Source: a virus. From it: a stretch of DNA of 26,391 nucleotides. Shown in pieces: positions 1 to 6,146 of the stretch. A program made the translations under genes and the position numbers. Within the stretch, counting starts at the first letter, position 1, and each line of letters begins with the position of its first letter. The notes below the pieces were generated by a model. The model searched no databases, was not told the DNA's origin, and saw nothing but the letters and a program-made list of their open reading frames with translations. The stretch covers positions 1 to 26,391 of the IMG/VR virus record IMGVR_UViG_3300024518_001883. One strand, given 5' to 3'.

Positions 1-428
1 CTATCAGAGAAATTGAGCATCCAGGGAATAGCGTCACTAACAATGTAGCTATTCAATCCGTTATTGCTGATCCAGTTTTCTTACCTGCGACTATTGATAT
101 TGATATAGTAGCGCCAATTAACCAAGGACAGGCTAGACTTGATTTTTTATCAAACGGTGAGCTACGCGGTAGTGATGGGGATGTGGGTTTTTACACGACT
201 ATTGTTGACCCAATAGGCGAATACTACGAGCTTCGAGCGACTAACCTTGTTGGCACACTGGACTTGGGCGAGGTTGGTGTGTGGTTGCCGTTGAGTGGGT
301 CAGGTGCGACTTACATATTAACTGCTGATGTCGATGAGGTTGTGACTTTTGATGTTGAGATACGCGAGATAGCAGATGTGCTAAATACTGCTTCTAGCGC
401 TGTTACGTTGACTGTTGATTTTGTTTAG
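1..428 (+). CDS. 3' end of a phage structural-type protein (partial)
   Basis: The reading frame that starts at base 3 is open from the window edge to the TAG at 426-428, giving about 141 C-terminal residues. The sequence is rich in Val, Ile, Thr, Asp and Gly with alternating hydrophobic residues, as in beta-rich phage tail or fibre proteins. An internal GTG at 183 could be read as a start, but the frame is open upstream with the same composition and has no ribosome site there, so I treat it as part of one longer gene. It ends just before a bidirectional terminator, so it is the last gene of a rightward unit. The structural role is inferred from composition and position only; no family is recognised. 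Confidence 0.7.
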   Translation, partial: IREIEHPGNSVTNNVAIQSVIADPVFLPATIDIDIVAPINQGQARLDFLSNGELRGSDGDVGFYTTIVDPIGEYYELRATNLVGTLDLGEVGVWLPLSGSGATYILTADVDEVVTFDVEIREIADVLNTASSAVTLTVDFV

Positions 429-435
429 TTGAATA

Positions 436-460
436 AAAAGCCCTAAACACTAGGGCTTTT
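436..460. terminator. Bidirectional rho-independent terminator
   Basis: AAAAGCCCTA (436-445) and TAGGGCTTTT (451-460) form a perfect 10-bp stem with a 5-base loop. U-runs occur on both strands, so it can end both the rightward structural gene and the leftward methyltransferase operon. The stop codon of the methyltransferase (443-445) lies inside the stem. Confidence 0.9.
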
Positions 461-1162
461 GTTTATTCTTTCTTTGGCAATGTTGAAATAACCCTCGTCG
501 AGTTCAATGCCTATGAAGTCACGGTTCAAGTTTTTAGCGGCTACACCTGTTGAACCACTGCCCATAAATGGATCGAGTATTGTTTGACCCTCGCTTGATA
601 ATATTGTGATCAACTCCTCCATCAGATTTAAGGGCTTTTGGTTCGGGTGTTTTCCGCTTTTCTTTTCGCTTTGCTTGGTTAGTGGGTAGTTAAAACATCC
701 CTTATGCAACTTATCAACGTTAAACTCATATTTCCCGCCATTTGTGCAATGCAAAAAATACTCTCGACCAGCAACGAACCTTCTACCCCATTCAGCAGGA
801 CAAGGGTTATTTTTCTGCCAGTGATTTAAACACTTAACCTTTATTTTATGCCCTCGTAACGCCTTGGCAATTTCGCCCATGTTCTCCCAATCGTTAAATA
901 TAATTAAATTACCGCCTTTTTTTAATATCTTTGGAATTCTCTCAAGCCAAGCGAACTGATCAAAGCCAACATCAAAGCCCATGCTTTCTTTTGATATACT
1001 TGCATTCTCTTGCTTTTCGCCTTGTCTAAACAAGTGAATATTTTTCCCGATTTTTTCAACAATGTTAAACGGCGGATCGGTAATTATCGCATCAACCTTT
1101 ATTCCGCTAGCTATTAACTTGTCCATGTTCTTTAGGCAATCGCCCTGTAATAAATTAATCAT
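443..1162 (-). CDS. Site-specific DNA methyltransferase, beta-class (N4-cytosine/N6-adenine type)
   Basis: A 239-residue S-adenosylmethionine-dependent DNA methyltransferase. The catalytic motif IV DPPF is near residue 29, followed by the target-recognition part, then HPNQKP near residue 175 and the SAM-binding motif I DPFMGSGSTG near residue 197. This motif order (catalytic motif first, SAM motif last) defines the beta class, which modifies exocyclic amino groups. The target sequence cannot be predicted. No partner restriction enzyme gene is adjacent, so a role as an orphan anti-restriction or regulatory methylase is inferred. It is the last gene of a leftward operon, and its ATG overlaps the stop of the upstream gene by 4 bases. 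Confidence 0.93.
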   Translation of the reverse strand: MINLLQGDCLKNMDKLIASGIKVDAIITDPPFNIVEKIGKNIHLFRQGEKQENASISKESMGFDVGFDQFAWLERIPKILKKGGNLIIFNDWENMGEIAKALRGHKIKVKCLNHWQKNNPCPAEWGRRFVAGREYFLHCTNGGKYEFNVDKLHKGCFNYPLTKQSEKKSGKHPNQKPLNLMEELITILSSEGQTILDPFMGSGSTGVAAKNLNRDFIGIELDEGYFNIAKERINKSPSV

Positions 1163-1380
1163 ATAACCCCCAATAAAACTTTTTTATCATCTTCACTAGC
1201 ATCAACAATACTACCTTTGTTTTCAAGTGTTGTATTCACCACAATATAGTTATTATACATTGCAGATAGAGCGACAACAGCGCTGCCACGGCGAACGCAT
1301 TTAACGTTTGCTTTGGTTAGCGTGTCGCTTGTGTTTATTGCGTCGTGTTCGCTTGGTAGTTGTATTTTTAGTATGTTCAT
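1159..1380 (-). CDS. Hypothetical phage protein, 73 aa
   Basis: A short soluble-looking protein of mixed alpha/beta composition, without cysteine pairs or a membrane segment; I do not recognise a family. It sits in a tightly packed leftward operon. Its ATG overlaps the stop of the small upstream ORF, and its stop overlaps the start of the methyltransferase by 4 bases, so translational coupling is likely. The residue pattern has an N-terminal beta strand, a helix with Asp/Ala/Asn, then strands, so it may be a small folded domain. Confidence 0.7.
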   Translation of the reverse strand: MNILKIQLPSEHDAINTSDTLTKANVKCVRRGSAVVALSAMYNNYIVVNTTLENKGSIVDASEDDKKVLLGVI

Positions 1381-1514
1381 AACTCAACCTTTCTATACGT
1401 GCATTTCGTGCAATGCTCGCTTGTTGGTGTTAGGTGGCGTATAGGGTTATCACGATTGCCCTCATGTCTAACTAATTCATGACCGCCTGTTAGCCAGCAT
1501 CTTAGTTTTGACAT
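1377..1514 (-). CDS. Small DUF1660-like phage protein, 45 aa
   Basis: The ORF starts at ATG 1514 and ends with TGA at 1377-1379, overlapping the next gene's ATG. The protein begins MSKLRCWLTGGHELV and ends with CTKC and a basic tail. The pattern Cys-x-(short)-Gly-His followed by Cys-x2-Cys about 25 residues later is that of the small DUF1660 prophage proteins, probably a single zinc site (Cys, His, Cys, Cys). It fills an otherwise empty gap between two operon genes with 4-base coupling, which supports it. Function is unknown. Confidence 0.65.
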   Translation of the reverse strand: MSKLRCWLTGGHELVRHEGNRDNPIRHLTPTSEHCTKCTYRKVEL

Positions 1515-1518
1515 TGGC

Positions 1519-1791
1519 TTATTTGTTATTTTTTTCATTGCGCTCATTCCTTACTAATTCACCCCATTTAGAAGAAAACCCAGCTATCCAACTATGGTAG
1601 GCATCTGGCCTACAATCTGAATATGGACATACAGCCCAACTTTTTACACCATAAGGCCAATCTAGTTTTGGCTCTTCGCCAAACCAGTGATTGACAGCAT
1701 GCAGCTCACCATCTTTAAATGCTTTTTTTATTTTGTGTTCGCCAGTTGGCCACGTTGGAATTTTTATTTCATCCGTGTTTATTGTAAGCAT
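1519..1791 (-). CDS. Hypothetical protein with RMF/CrpP-like C-terminal half, 90 aa
   Basis: This is the first gene of the leftward operon, about 30 bases downstream of the predicted transcription start. Residues 22-73 read AFKDGE...HAVNHW..., then CPYSDC...YHSWIAGF. This is reminiscent of the ribosome modulation factor (Rmf/CrpP) pattern, in which a short helix with Ala/Gly precedes CPY and a W-x-x-G-W/F motif. If the similarity is real, the protein could bind ribosomes or act as a small modulator of host functions. The match is from memory of the motif only. The N-terminal 20 residues (INTDEIKIP...) are unrelated to that family. Otherwise it is an unknown early phage protein. Confidence 0.65.
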   Translation of the reverse strand: MLTINTDEIKIPTWPTGEHKIKKAFKDGELHAVNHWFGEEPKLDWPYGVKSWAVCPYSDCRPDAYHSWIAGFSSKWGELVRNERNEKNNK

Positions 1792-1814
1792 TATGTGATG
1801 GCTCGCTCTGTTAT

Positions 1815-1858
1815 TTGACAGTAACCTAATATTAGTATTAATATGTTTACACTGTCAA
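1815..1858. promoter_or_regulatory. Symmetric overlapping divergent promoters
   Basis: Rightward: TTGACA 1815-1820, 18-base spacer, TAATAT 1839-1844, reading into the Cro-like gene. Leftward: TTGACA on the minus strand at 1858-1853, 18-base spacer, TAATAT at 1834-1829, reading into the methyltransferase operon. The outer arms TTGACAGT (1815-1822) and ACTGTCAA (1851-1858) are a perfect inverted repeat. Each start site lies in the other promoter's -35 region, so the two promoters cannot be occupied together. Confidence 0.85.
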
Positions 1859-1886
1859 GTTATTAGAGTAAATAAAGGGTTAAAAA

Positions 1887-2129
1887 TTGAACTTATTAGA
1901 AATACTGAAAGAATGTGAGCCTAATGTCTCACAGATAGCGCGTGATGCTCAGCTTGAACGTCAGGCGGTCTACTTATGGAAGGATGGCAGGGTGCCGCGA
2001 GAGTCCGTATTTAATCGCCTGTTAGCTATGGACAAATACAAGCCTGTGTTGGTTAAAATGAACTATAAAGAGTTGCGCGATAGTGCGCCGCTTGGCCGTA
2101 AAGTTGGGAGTGTGAAAAAGCCCTGTTAA
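1887..2129 (+). CDS. Cro-like helix-turn-helix regulator, 80 aa
   Basis: The start is a TTG at 1887, seven bases after an AAAGGG ribosome site; no ATG fits. Residues 13-40 (EPNVSQIARDAQLERQ, then AVYLWKDG) form a helix-turn-helix of the Cro/YdaS type: the short helix, the Ala-Arg turn and the Tyr/Trp recognition helix are visible. It is the only rightward gene in this region, divergent from the leftward early genes across a symmetric double promoter, as expected for a phage switch regulator. It probably binds the inverted repeat in that promoter. The basic C-terminal tail (GRKVGSVKKPC) may add DNA contacts. It ends inside a terminator loop. Confidence 0.8.
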   Translation: MNLLEILKECEPNVSQIARDAQLERQAVYLWKDGRVPRESVFNRLLAMDKYKPVLVKMNYKELRDSAPLGRKVGSVKKPC

Positions 2130-2136
2130 GGGCTTT
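2117..2136. terminator. Bidirectional terminator after the Cro-like gene
   Basis: AAAGCCCT (2117-2124), loop GTTA, AGGGCTTT (2129-2136), with A/T runs on both sides. The TAA stop of the Cro-like gene is at the loop/stem boundary. It serves both the rightward regulator and the leftward operon ending at 2141. The stem resembles the one at 436-460 (core AAAGCCCT). Confidence 0.85.
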
Positions 2137-2140
2137 GTTT

Positions 2141-2662
2141 CTATTGGTTGGTTTTGTATCGCGCCTTGAGGATGTGCGAAATCACTTTCATCGTCCAACC
2201 TTTGTGTTGCTTTTGAGTTCCCCATAAAACCTTGTTCATACAAGTCCTGTTTAGGTTGTTGTCCCGACAGAATTTTCTCATATTATACACCTCAACCACA
2301 TCTCCATCAGGGCTTATTACACTAAACGTTTTAGCCCCTGCTTTTTCATAGTTGTCAAAAGGAGACACGAACAAGCACGTGCTAGGGCCGTAAATCTTAT
2401 TTCCATTTACTTTTATGTCTTTATCAAGCTGCTTTCCATCAACGTAATTAACTGAAAACCACTTAGCAAAAACCTGAAAATCTAACCACTCATCGCAAAC
2501 ACTACACCCAATATAAGATGGAAATTTTAAGTGGTACTTCTCGCTGTAGCAACGCATCAGCATTGATTTCCATGTCGCATATGGCTTTGTGTGCTTCCTT
2601 CCTATGCTGGGCTTGAACTCTCCGCCGGAGTTAAATCCCATACCGTAAACTGTAGCTCTCAT
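2141..2662 (-). CDS. Homing-endonuclease-like phage protein with C-terminal NUMOD/HTH repeat
   Basis: The start is ATG 2662, preceded by GGGAGG about 7 bases upstream; a longer frame to 2686 has no ribosome site. The protein has 173 residues. The N-terminal part has Y-x2-W-x2-M-x2-RCY, then YIGCSVCDEW, FxxFxxWF, LDKDI, GNKIY and C-x-FV. This pattern is typical of free-standing phage homing endonucleases annotated as HNH or AP2 type. It is followed by an F-x-V-x-SPDG...FCRDNNLN...HKGW segment like the NUMOD DNA-binding repeats. The last residues (TMKVISHIL plus tail) match the C-terminus of the adjacent cytosine methyltransferase, so it looks like a mobile gene that captured or duplicated the end of its neighbour. 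Catalytic activity is not demonstrable from sequence. Confidence 0.75.
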   Translation of the reverse strand: MRATVYGMGFNSGGEFKPSIGRKHTKPYATWKSMLMRCYSEKYHLKFPSYIGCSVCDEWLDFQVFAKWFSVNYVDGKQLDKDIKVNGNKIYGPSTCLFVSPFDNYEKAGAKTFSVISPDGDVVEVYNMRKFCRDNNLNRTCMNKVLWGTQKQHKGWTMKVISHILKARYKTNQ

Positions 2663-2692
2663 GTAAAGCCTCCCAATTAAAAACACAGTATA

Positions 2693-2723
2693 CCACCATA
2701 TCCCACAAATGGGAATATGGTGG
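2693..2723 (-). other. Hairpin between methyltransferase and homing endonuclease genes
   Basis: CCACCATATCCCA (2693-2705), loop CAAA, TGGGAATATGGTGG (2710-2723) form a 13-bp stem with one bulge. In the leftward transcript it follows the methyltransferase stop. It is not directly followed by a U-run (a T5 run comes about 10 bases later), so it may be a weak terminator or an RNA-stability element marking the insertion boundary. Confidence 0.6.
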
Positions 2724-2729
2724 ATTATT

Positions 2730-4019
2730 TTATTTCATGTGAGACAAGATGTGAGATATAACCTTCATGGTAAACCCATTGCCACACATTTTATAAAGTT
2801 GCGAGTTGCTGATACCTGCATTTAAAAGCGTATCAATGTGATGCTCTGGCACTGTTTGCAATCTAAAGCATTCGCGCGGTGTTAGTTTGCGGTATTTGGG
2901 CGGGTCAATTACAAGTACGTCGTCTTTCTGTACCGTGGTTAAGCAACCGCTCTTTTCATCCGGTCTAGCTTCAAGACGCTGAACAATCTTAATGTCAGGG
3001 TTGTAATCGTCACGCTTTCCAGTTGTCGGGTTAATCTTGCGACCAACTACGCGACCAACTAATATCTTAGGCTCTCTATGACCTCCGCCCATAGTTGTAA
3101 CTGTTGGTGCCTTACCGGTTTCCGCATAAACACGCTTATTACTTTCGTTTGCGTTTATATCTGTTGCTGTTGCTACGTGGTGGCAAATAGCGCTTTCTAC
3201 TGGTGGTGTGTCGCGTAGCTCGCAAGGGCGCAATGAGTCACACGCTTCTTTATCAGGGAAAACCAACTGCCTGCGACTGCTTTTAAAGCAACTCTTTGGG
3301 TTACCGCCTTTGTGGTAATTGGCATCAATGCAGTATGACTTATCTCTATCTACAAACTCAGAGTCATCAATAACCATCTGGCGCATGGATTTTTCAAGAT
3401 ATCGCTTGGCCGTGGCTCCCGCAACTCGCGTTGTCACTGTCAATGATTTTTCGCGGTCAACCGTCCCACCTTCAACAATATCCTTGAGTAAAATACCCTC
3501 ATCTTCTGGTTGCTCAACAGGAAAGCTAGTCCAGTAATATCTATTACGATTCTGTGCAGATACTAACGCGCTATTAATTAAAATCTTATGTACTTTGCCT
3601 AGTGCGTTTTCAGTGTGAGTTGTAATGTATTCTTCAAACTCCTTTTTCATCTTCACGTTTTCAATCATAAAATCAGCGTTAGGATTGTGATATTTAACGT
3701 GCTTTATAATATCGAGCATCACCCAAAACAGCATACCGCGCTCGTCTTTATCGCCTAACTGTTTGCCTGCCATTGACCACGCCTGGCAAGGAAAGCCACC
3801 AGTAACTAAATCAATGCCCGACCAGTCAATATCCCAATCACGCCATTGTGTTATATCACCTAGTTGAATCGTGTCAGGGAATAACGCTTGCGTAGCTTGT
3901 ATTGCATATTTATCAATTTCACTGGAATAGTATTTATCAACTGTAACGCCAATATCTTCTAGTGCCATCATCCCAAAACTCATGCCGTTAAACAGGCTTA
4001 AAACATTAATTTTCTTCAC
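2730..4019 (-). CDS. dcm: DNA (cytosine-5-)-methyltransferase
   Basis: A 429-residue C5-cytosine methyltransferase with the full motif set: motif I LSLFNGMSFG (residues 7-16), motif IV GGFPCQAWS with the catalytic Cys near 78, motif VI ENV near 120, motif VIII QNRNRYYW near 156, then a long target-recognition domain, motif IX RKLTPRECFRLQ and motif X GNGFTMKVI at the C-terminus. The start is GTG at 4019, chosen because AAGGAG lies 8 bases upstream; the upstream small ORF overlaps it. With no restriction endonuclease beside it, it is likely a phage self-protection methylase. Its target sequence is not predictable. Its C-terminal nonapeptide TMKVISHIL recurs in the downstream homing-endonuclease gene. 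Confidence 0.96.
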   Translation of the reverse strand: MKKINVLSLFNGMSFGMMALEDIGVTVDKYYSSEIDKYAIQATQALFPDTIQLGDITQWRDWDIDWSGIDLVTGGFPCQAWSMAGKQLGDKDERGMLFWVMLDIIKHVKYHNPNADFMIENVKMKKEFEEYITTHTENALGKVHKILINSALVSAQNRNRYYWTSFPVEQPEDEGILLKDIVEGGTVDREKSLTVTTRVAGATAKRYLEKSMRQMVIDDSEFVDRDKSYCIDANYHKGGNPKSCFKSSRRQLVFPDKEACDSLRPCELRDTPPVESAICHHVATATDINANESNKRVYAETGKAPTVTTMGGGHREPKILVGRVVGRKINPTTGKRDDYNPDIKIVQRLEARPDEKSGCLTTVQKDDVLVIDPPKYRKLTPRECFRLQTVPEHHIDTLLNAGISNSQLYKMCGNGFTMKVISHILSHMK

Positions 4020-4132
4020 AATAAAAACTCCTTCACATCAAATGGACCAAATAGGTAAATCGCACCCATTACGAATAAAGAAACAGTGACAACGCCAACC
4101 GCTTCTAGTGACGCTAGTAAAATATTTTTCAT
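4016..4132 (-). CDS. Small single-span membrane protein, 38 aa
   Basis: It starts at ATG 4132 with AGGTGG upstream and ends with TGA 4016-4018. It overlaps the stop of the upstream gene by ATGA and the GTG of the methyltransferase by 4 bases. The protein begins MKNILLASLEAVGVV and continues with a hydrophobic run (VTVSLFVMGAIYLFG) that fits one membrane helix, ending in DVKEFLL. Its position and double overlap make it a credible gene that bridges an otherwise empty 110-base gap. No function is recognised. Confidence 0.6.
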   Translation of the reverse strand: MKNILLASLEAVGVVTVSLFVMGAIYLFGPFDVKEFLL

Positions 4133-4425
4133 GTTGCCACCTGCTCAAATATAACTTCAAGTTTAATTTTTCTAGCCAGTGCTAATTCAGCAACTGCTCC
4201 TTCGCTTTCTTGCCAGCCAATAAGCATGTAAATACATTGCGACGCCATTACCATAGGTTGGCAGATGCTCATGTATTGCAACTGAGTTAAGCCATCGGGC
4301 AAAGTGGCAGGGTTAAGCACGTTAAAACCTTCATCTGTTAGGATGTTAGATTTTTTATTGAACTCTGCGCGGTTGTAGTTTTCTCTTCCTGTCATTGGGC
4401 CGCTAATGTATATTATTTTAGGCAT
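4129..4425 (-). CDS. DUF4406 protein (nucleoside 2-deoxyribosyltransferase-like)
   Basis: 98 residues with IYISGPMTG at residues 5-13, AEFNKKSNIL and GFNVLNP, then a predicted strand and the acidic ESEGAVAELALA helix. This is the DUF4406 / nucleoside 2-deoxyribosyltransferase-like Rossmann fold common in phages: GPMTG is the nucleotide-binding loop, and the Glu in SEGA corresponds to the catalytic Glu of the family. The likely substrate is a nucleotide or deoxynucleoside, but whether it acts in phage nucleotide metabolism or base modification is unknown. It is coupled to the adenine methyltransferase upstream by an 8-base overlap, which hints at a shared role in DNA or nucleotide modification. 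Confidence 0.85.
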   Translation of the reverse strand: MPKIIYISGPMTGRENYNRAEFNKKSNILTDEGFNVLNPATLPDGLTQLQYMSICQPMVMASQCIYMLIGWQESEGAVAELALARKIKLEVIFEQVAT

Positions 4426-4966
4426 TTAAATACAGCTCCGATTTATTAATGTAACTTGTGATTCTTGCGCCAATTTTGAATGGGTTAAACACAAGAATCA
4501 TTTGTGGTTTATTATTACCGCCTTGTGGTTTCCCGTATCCATCAAGGAAGCCGATTCTGCCGCTAGCGTGTTTTGTTTTGCCTTCTGGTATTCCGTCACT
4601 AACAATAAAGCGAACTTCTGAAACGGTCTTTAACGCCTCGAAAAACCAACCCACAGAGCAATCGGCATTTAACAACATAACAACACCTAGCCCGTCTTTT
4701 TGCGCTTCCTGCGCCTTTTTGATCCACGGCATAGGGTTGCTGTAAGGGCAGTTAAGCCAAACGTAATTATTGTACAAGTCACGATCACCAATTGAATCTG
4801 CTTCATACTTCCAATCTAACGAAAGAGAGTCATCTTCCTCTGTAAAACCAACTTCACAAAGTTTATTTTCTTTGCTACAAGCCATATCTGCAACAAAGTT
4901 AAATTCACGATTAAGCGTGTTAAATACTTCCGATGGCGTTCGCCATAAATCATTCGCCATTACCAT
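4418..4966 (-). CDS. dam: Phage DNA N6-adenine methyltransferase (Dam family, PF05869-type)
   Basis: The protein begins M(VM)ANDLWRTPSEVFNTL. W-x-TP-x2-VF...F is the hallmark start of the phage Dam family related to T1 Dam. FVADMACS follows, and the catalytic region is YVWLNCPYSNPMPW near residues 69-81. Most relatives have NPPY; here the second position is Cys (NCPY). NPMPWIKKA and the later GRIGFL are also family features. The product is expected to transfer a methyl group to adenine N6, as anti-restriction or regulation of the phage cycle. The start is ambiguous between 4966 and 4960; neither has a clear ribosome site, and the gap to the upstream gene is only 14 bases. Confidence 0.88.
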   Translation of the reverse strand: MVMANDLWRTPSEVFNTLNREFNFVADMACSKENKLCEVGFTEEDDSLSLDWKYEADSIGDRDLYNNYVWLNCPYSNPMPWIKKAQEAQKDGLGVVMLLNADCSVGWFFEALKTVSEVRFIVSDGIPEGKTKHASGRIGFLDGYGKPQGGNNKPQMILVFNPFKIGARITSYINKSELYLNA

Positions 4967-4980
4967 TTACTCATAGTTAG

Positions 4981-5307
4981 TTAATCAATATCAACATCAG
5001 CATAACAATCGCCATGTTTAATTCTGCTTACCTGGCTTTGTGATATGCCTTTATTTTTTGCGATTTCGCTTATAGTTAAGCCAGAATAGATCAGCATCAT
5101 TTTGATGTCTTTAACTGCCTCAGCTGATAGGTTTATTTCTTCGCGTTTTAATTTGCATTTTTTATGCCCGTTTGCCATGCATCGGTGGCCTTTTTCGTCA
5201 TGGTAGACGCTAACACTGCCACACATTGCATTAGGCCCAATAACACCGGAAGAGGTGCAGATATACTTTCTATCTTTGAATTTATTTTTCTTGTTTACTC
5301 TTATCAT
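4981..5307 (-). CDS. HTH protein with N-terminal cysteine-rich segment
   Basis: The start is taken at ATG 5307, because AAGGA lies 8 bases upstream and overlaps the ATG at 5316; the protein has 108 residues. The N-terminal 60 residues contain Cys and His (CTSSG, MCGS, HRCMANGHKKC), a possible zinc-binding unit. Residues from about 75 on (LIYSGLTISEIAKNKG, then ISQSQVSRIKHG) form a clear helix-turn-helix like those of sigma-factor-like and small phage regulators. It overlaps the end of the upstream XRE gene in a different frame. It is probably an early regulator or DNA-binding accessory protein. Confidence 0.75.
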   Translation of the reverse strand: MIRVNKKNKFKDRKYICTSSGVIGPNAMCGSVSVYHDEKGHRCMANGHKKCKLKREEINLSAEAVKDIKMMLIYSGLTISEIAKNKGISQSQVSRIKHGDCYADVDID

Positions 5308-5524
5308 TGGCTTCATCCTTCAATAATTGAGCAGTAACAGCCAAAGTTTTAACGCTAACATTAAGAGCTTCTGCAGTCTTGATGATTGTGGTCCACTTTG
5401 GGTTAGATGCTGGTTTTAACAAGATTGTTAATTGAGAGGCATGTTTGAAGCCTAGCGCTTTTTGCAGTTCAACGTGTTTAATTTTTGCCGTTTCCATGTG
5501 CCACTTTATGCTTGAGCCGATCAT
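5282..5524 (-). CDS. XRE-like helix-turn-helix protein, 80 aa
   Basis: Residues 8-60 (WHMETAKIKHVELQKALG, SQLTILLKP, PKWTTIIKTAEALNV) have the five-helix spacing of Cro/CI (XRE) domains, with a basic C-terminal tail. The start ATG 5524 overlaps the upstream gene's TGA by 4 bases. It lies among other HTH genes in an early operon whose promoter carries a shared operator, so it is likely a transcriptional regulator. The assigned fold is from pattern only; the recognition helix (ASQLTILL) is less canonical than in textbook repressors. Confidence 0.7.
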   Translation of the reverse strand: MIGSSIKWHMETAKIKHVELQKALGFKHASQLTILLKPASNPKWTTIIKTAEALNVSVKTLAVTAQLLKDEANDKSKQEK

Positions 5525-5850
5525 GATAAATCCTTAGATTCTATAGCAAGCAGTTGTTGAATTTGGCCGTCGATGTTGTCTATTTTTTGTTGGCACTCGG
5601 CGCGTAGTTTAGATTTTATTTCTTCTAACCCTTCTATTTCTAAAGATGTGAAATCTATTTCTGAAATATCAGGTATTTGAATGATTACTTTCACAGTAGT
5701 TAAAAGTATTGCATTTCGGTATTGCGAGTCACTAGCATTATAAGTGGAAATATCTATTTCATACCCACTTCTAAAGGTTGCCTTTTCAGCATGTACAAAT
5801 AATTCTACTTCATGATCGATTAATTTAACTTCTTGATTGTTGATTTTCAT
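5521..5850 (-). CDS. Hypothetical early phage protein, 109 aa
   Basis: The start is taken as ATG 5850 because AGGAAG lies 8 bases upstream; an in-frame GTG at 5859 overlaps that site. The protein is acidic and beta-rich in its N-terminal two thirds (NNQEVKLIDHEVELFV...), followed by a charged helix (EIKSKLRAECQQKIDNIDG) that may form a short coiled coil. No family is recognised. It is the first gene of the unit driven by the promoter at 5885-5913, followed by the two HTH genes. Confidence 0.7.
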   Translation of the reverse strand: MKINNQEVKLIDHEVELFVHAEKATFRSGYEIDISTYNASDSQYRNAILLTTVKVIIQIPDISEIDFTSLEIEGLEEIKSKLRAECQQKIDNIDGQIQQLLAIESKDLS

Positions 5851-5876
5851 GATATTCACTTCCTGTTAGTTAGTAG

Positions 5877-5913
5877 GTGTAAACATATTAATCTATGTTC
5901 ATTTTAAATGCAA
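5877..5913 (-). promoter_or_regulatory. Leftward promoter with shared operator
   Basis: On the minus strand, TTGCAT (5913-5908), a 17-base spacer and TAATAT (5890-5885), followed at the expected start site by GTTTACAC. The 16-mer ATTAATATGTTTACAC (5892-5877, minus strand) is identical to the one at 1837-1852 (plus strand). A further copy-like site, TTAGTTTACATTA, lies upstream around 5916-5929. It likely drives the 5850-to-4981 HTH gene unit. Confidence 0.7.
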
Positions 5914-5930
5914 CAAATAATGTAAACTAA

Positions 5931-6146
5931 TTAACGATTAAACACAGCAAACTTTTTGCCTATGTAAATTCTCAACCGATTATTTGCAGCAAAGCGCGCC
6001 TTACCATCTTTACGATGCCTTAGTGGCTCCGCGTCATGTGCAAGATTAAACACTTCGTTATATTTAATAAGTGTTTGCCCCCTCATTGCTGGCGTAGGTA
6101 GTTTATTTAGTTGTTCTCCTACCCATTTTTTGTCATCATTATGCAT
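5931..6146 (-). CDS. Hypothetical basic phage protein, 71 aa
   Basis: The start is ATG 6146 with GGAGG 9 bases upstream; the longer frame to 6215 lies inside the upstream nuclease gene. Sequence features: MHNDDKKWVGEQLNKLP, then RGQTLIKYNEVFNLA, then HRKDGKARFAANNRLRIYI. The RHRKDGKARFAANNRLR patch is strongly basic and suggests nucleic-acid binding. The pattern recalls small uncharacterised phage replication-region proteins, but I cannot name a family. It overlaps the VRR-NUC gene by 8 bases and is the last gene of the helicase-nuclease unit. Confidence 0.75.
   Translation of the reverse strand: MHNDDKKWVGEQLNKLPTPAMRGQTLIKYNEVFNLAHDAEPLRHRKDGKARFAANNRLRIYIGKKFAVFNR

Noticed and set aside
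2022-2243. Minus-strand frame over the Cro-like gene end
   Set aside because: It crosses the terminator and overlaps two better supported genes; no ribosome site.
2730-2810. Group I intron between the methyltransferase and the homing ORF
   Set aside because: The methyltransferase frame is complete through motif X and only about 70 bases separate it from the ORF, too little for an intron core; a free-standing homing gene explains the shared C-terminus better.
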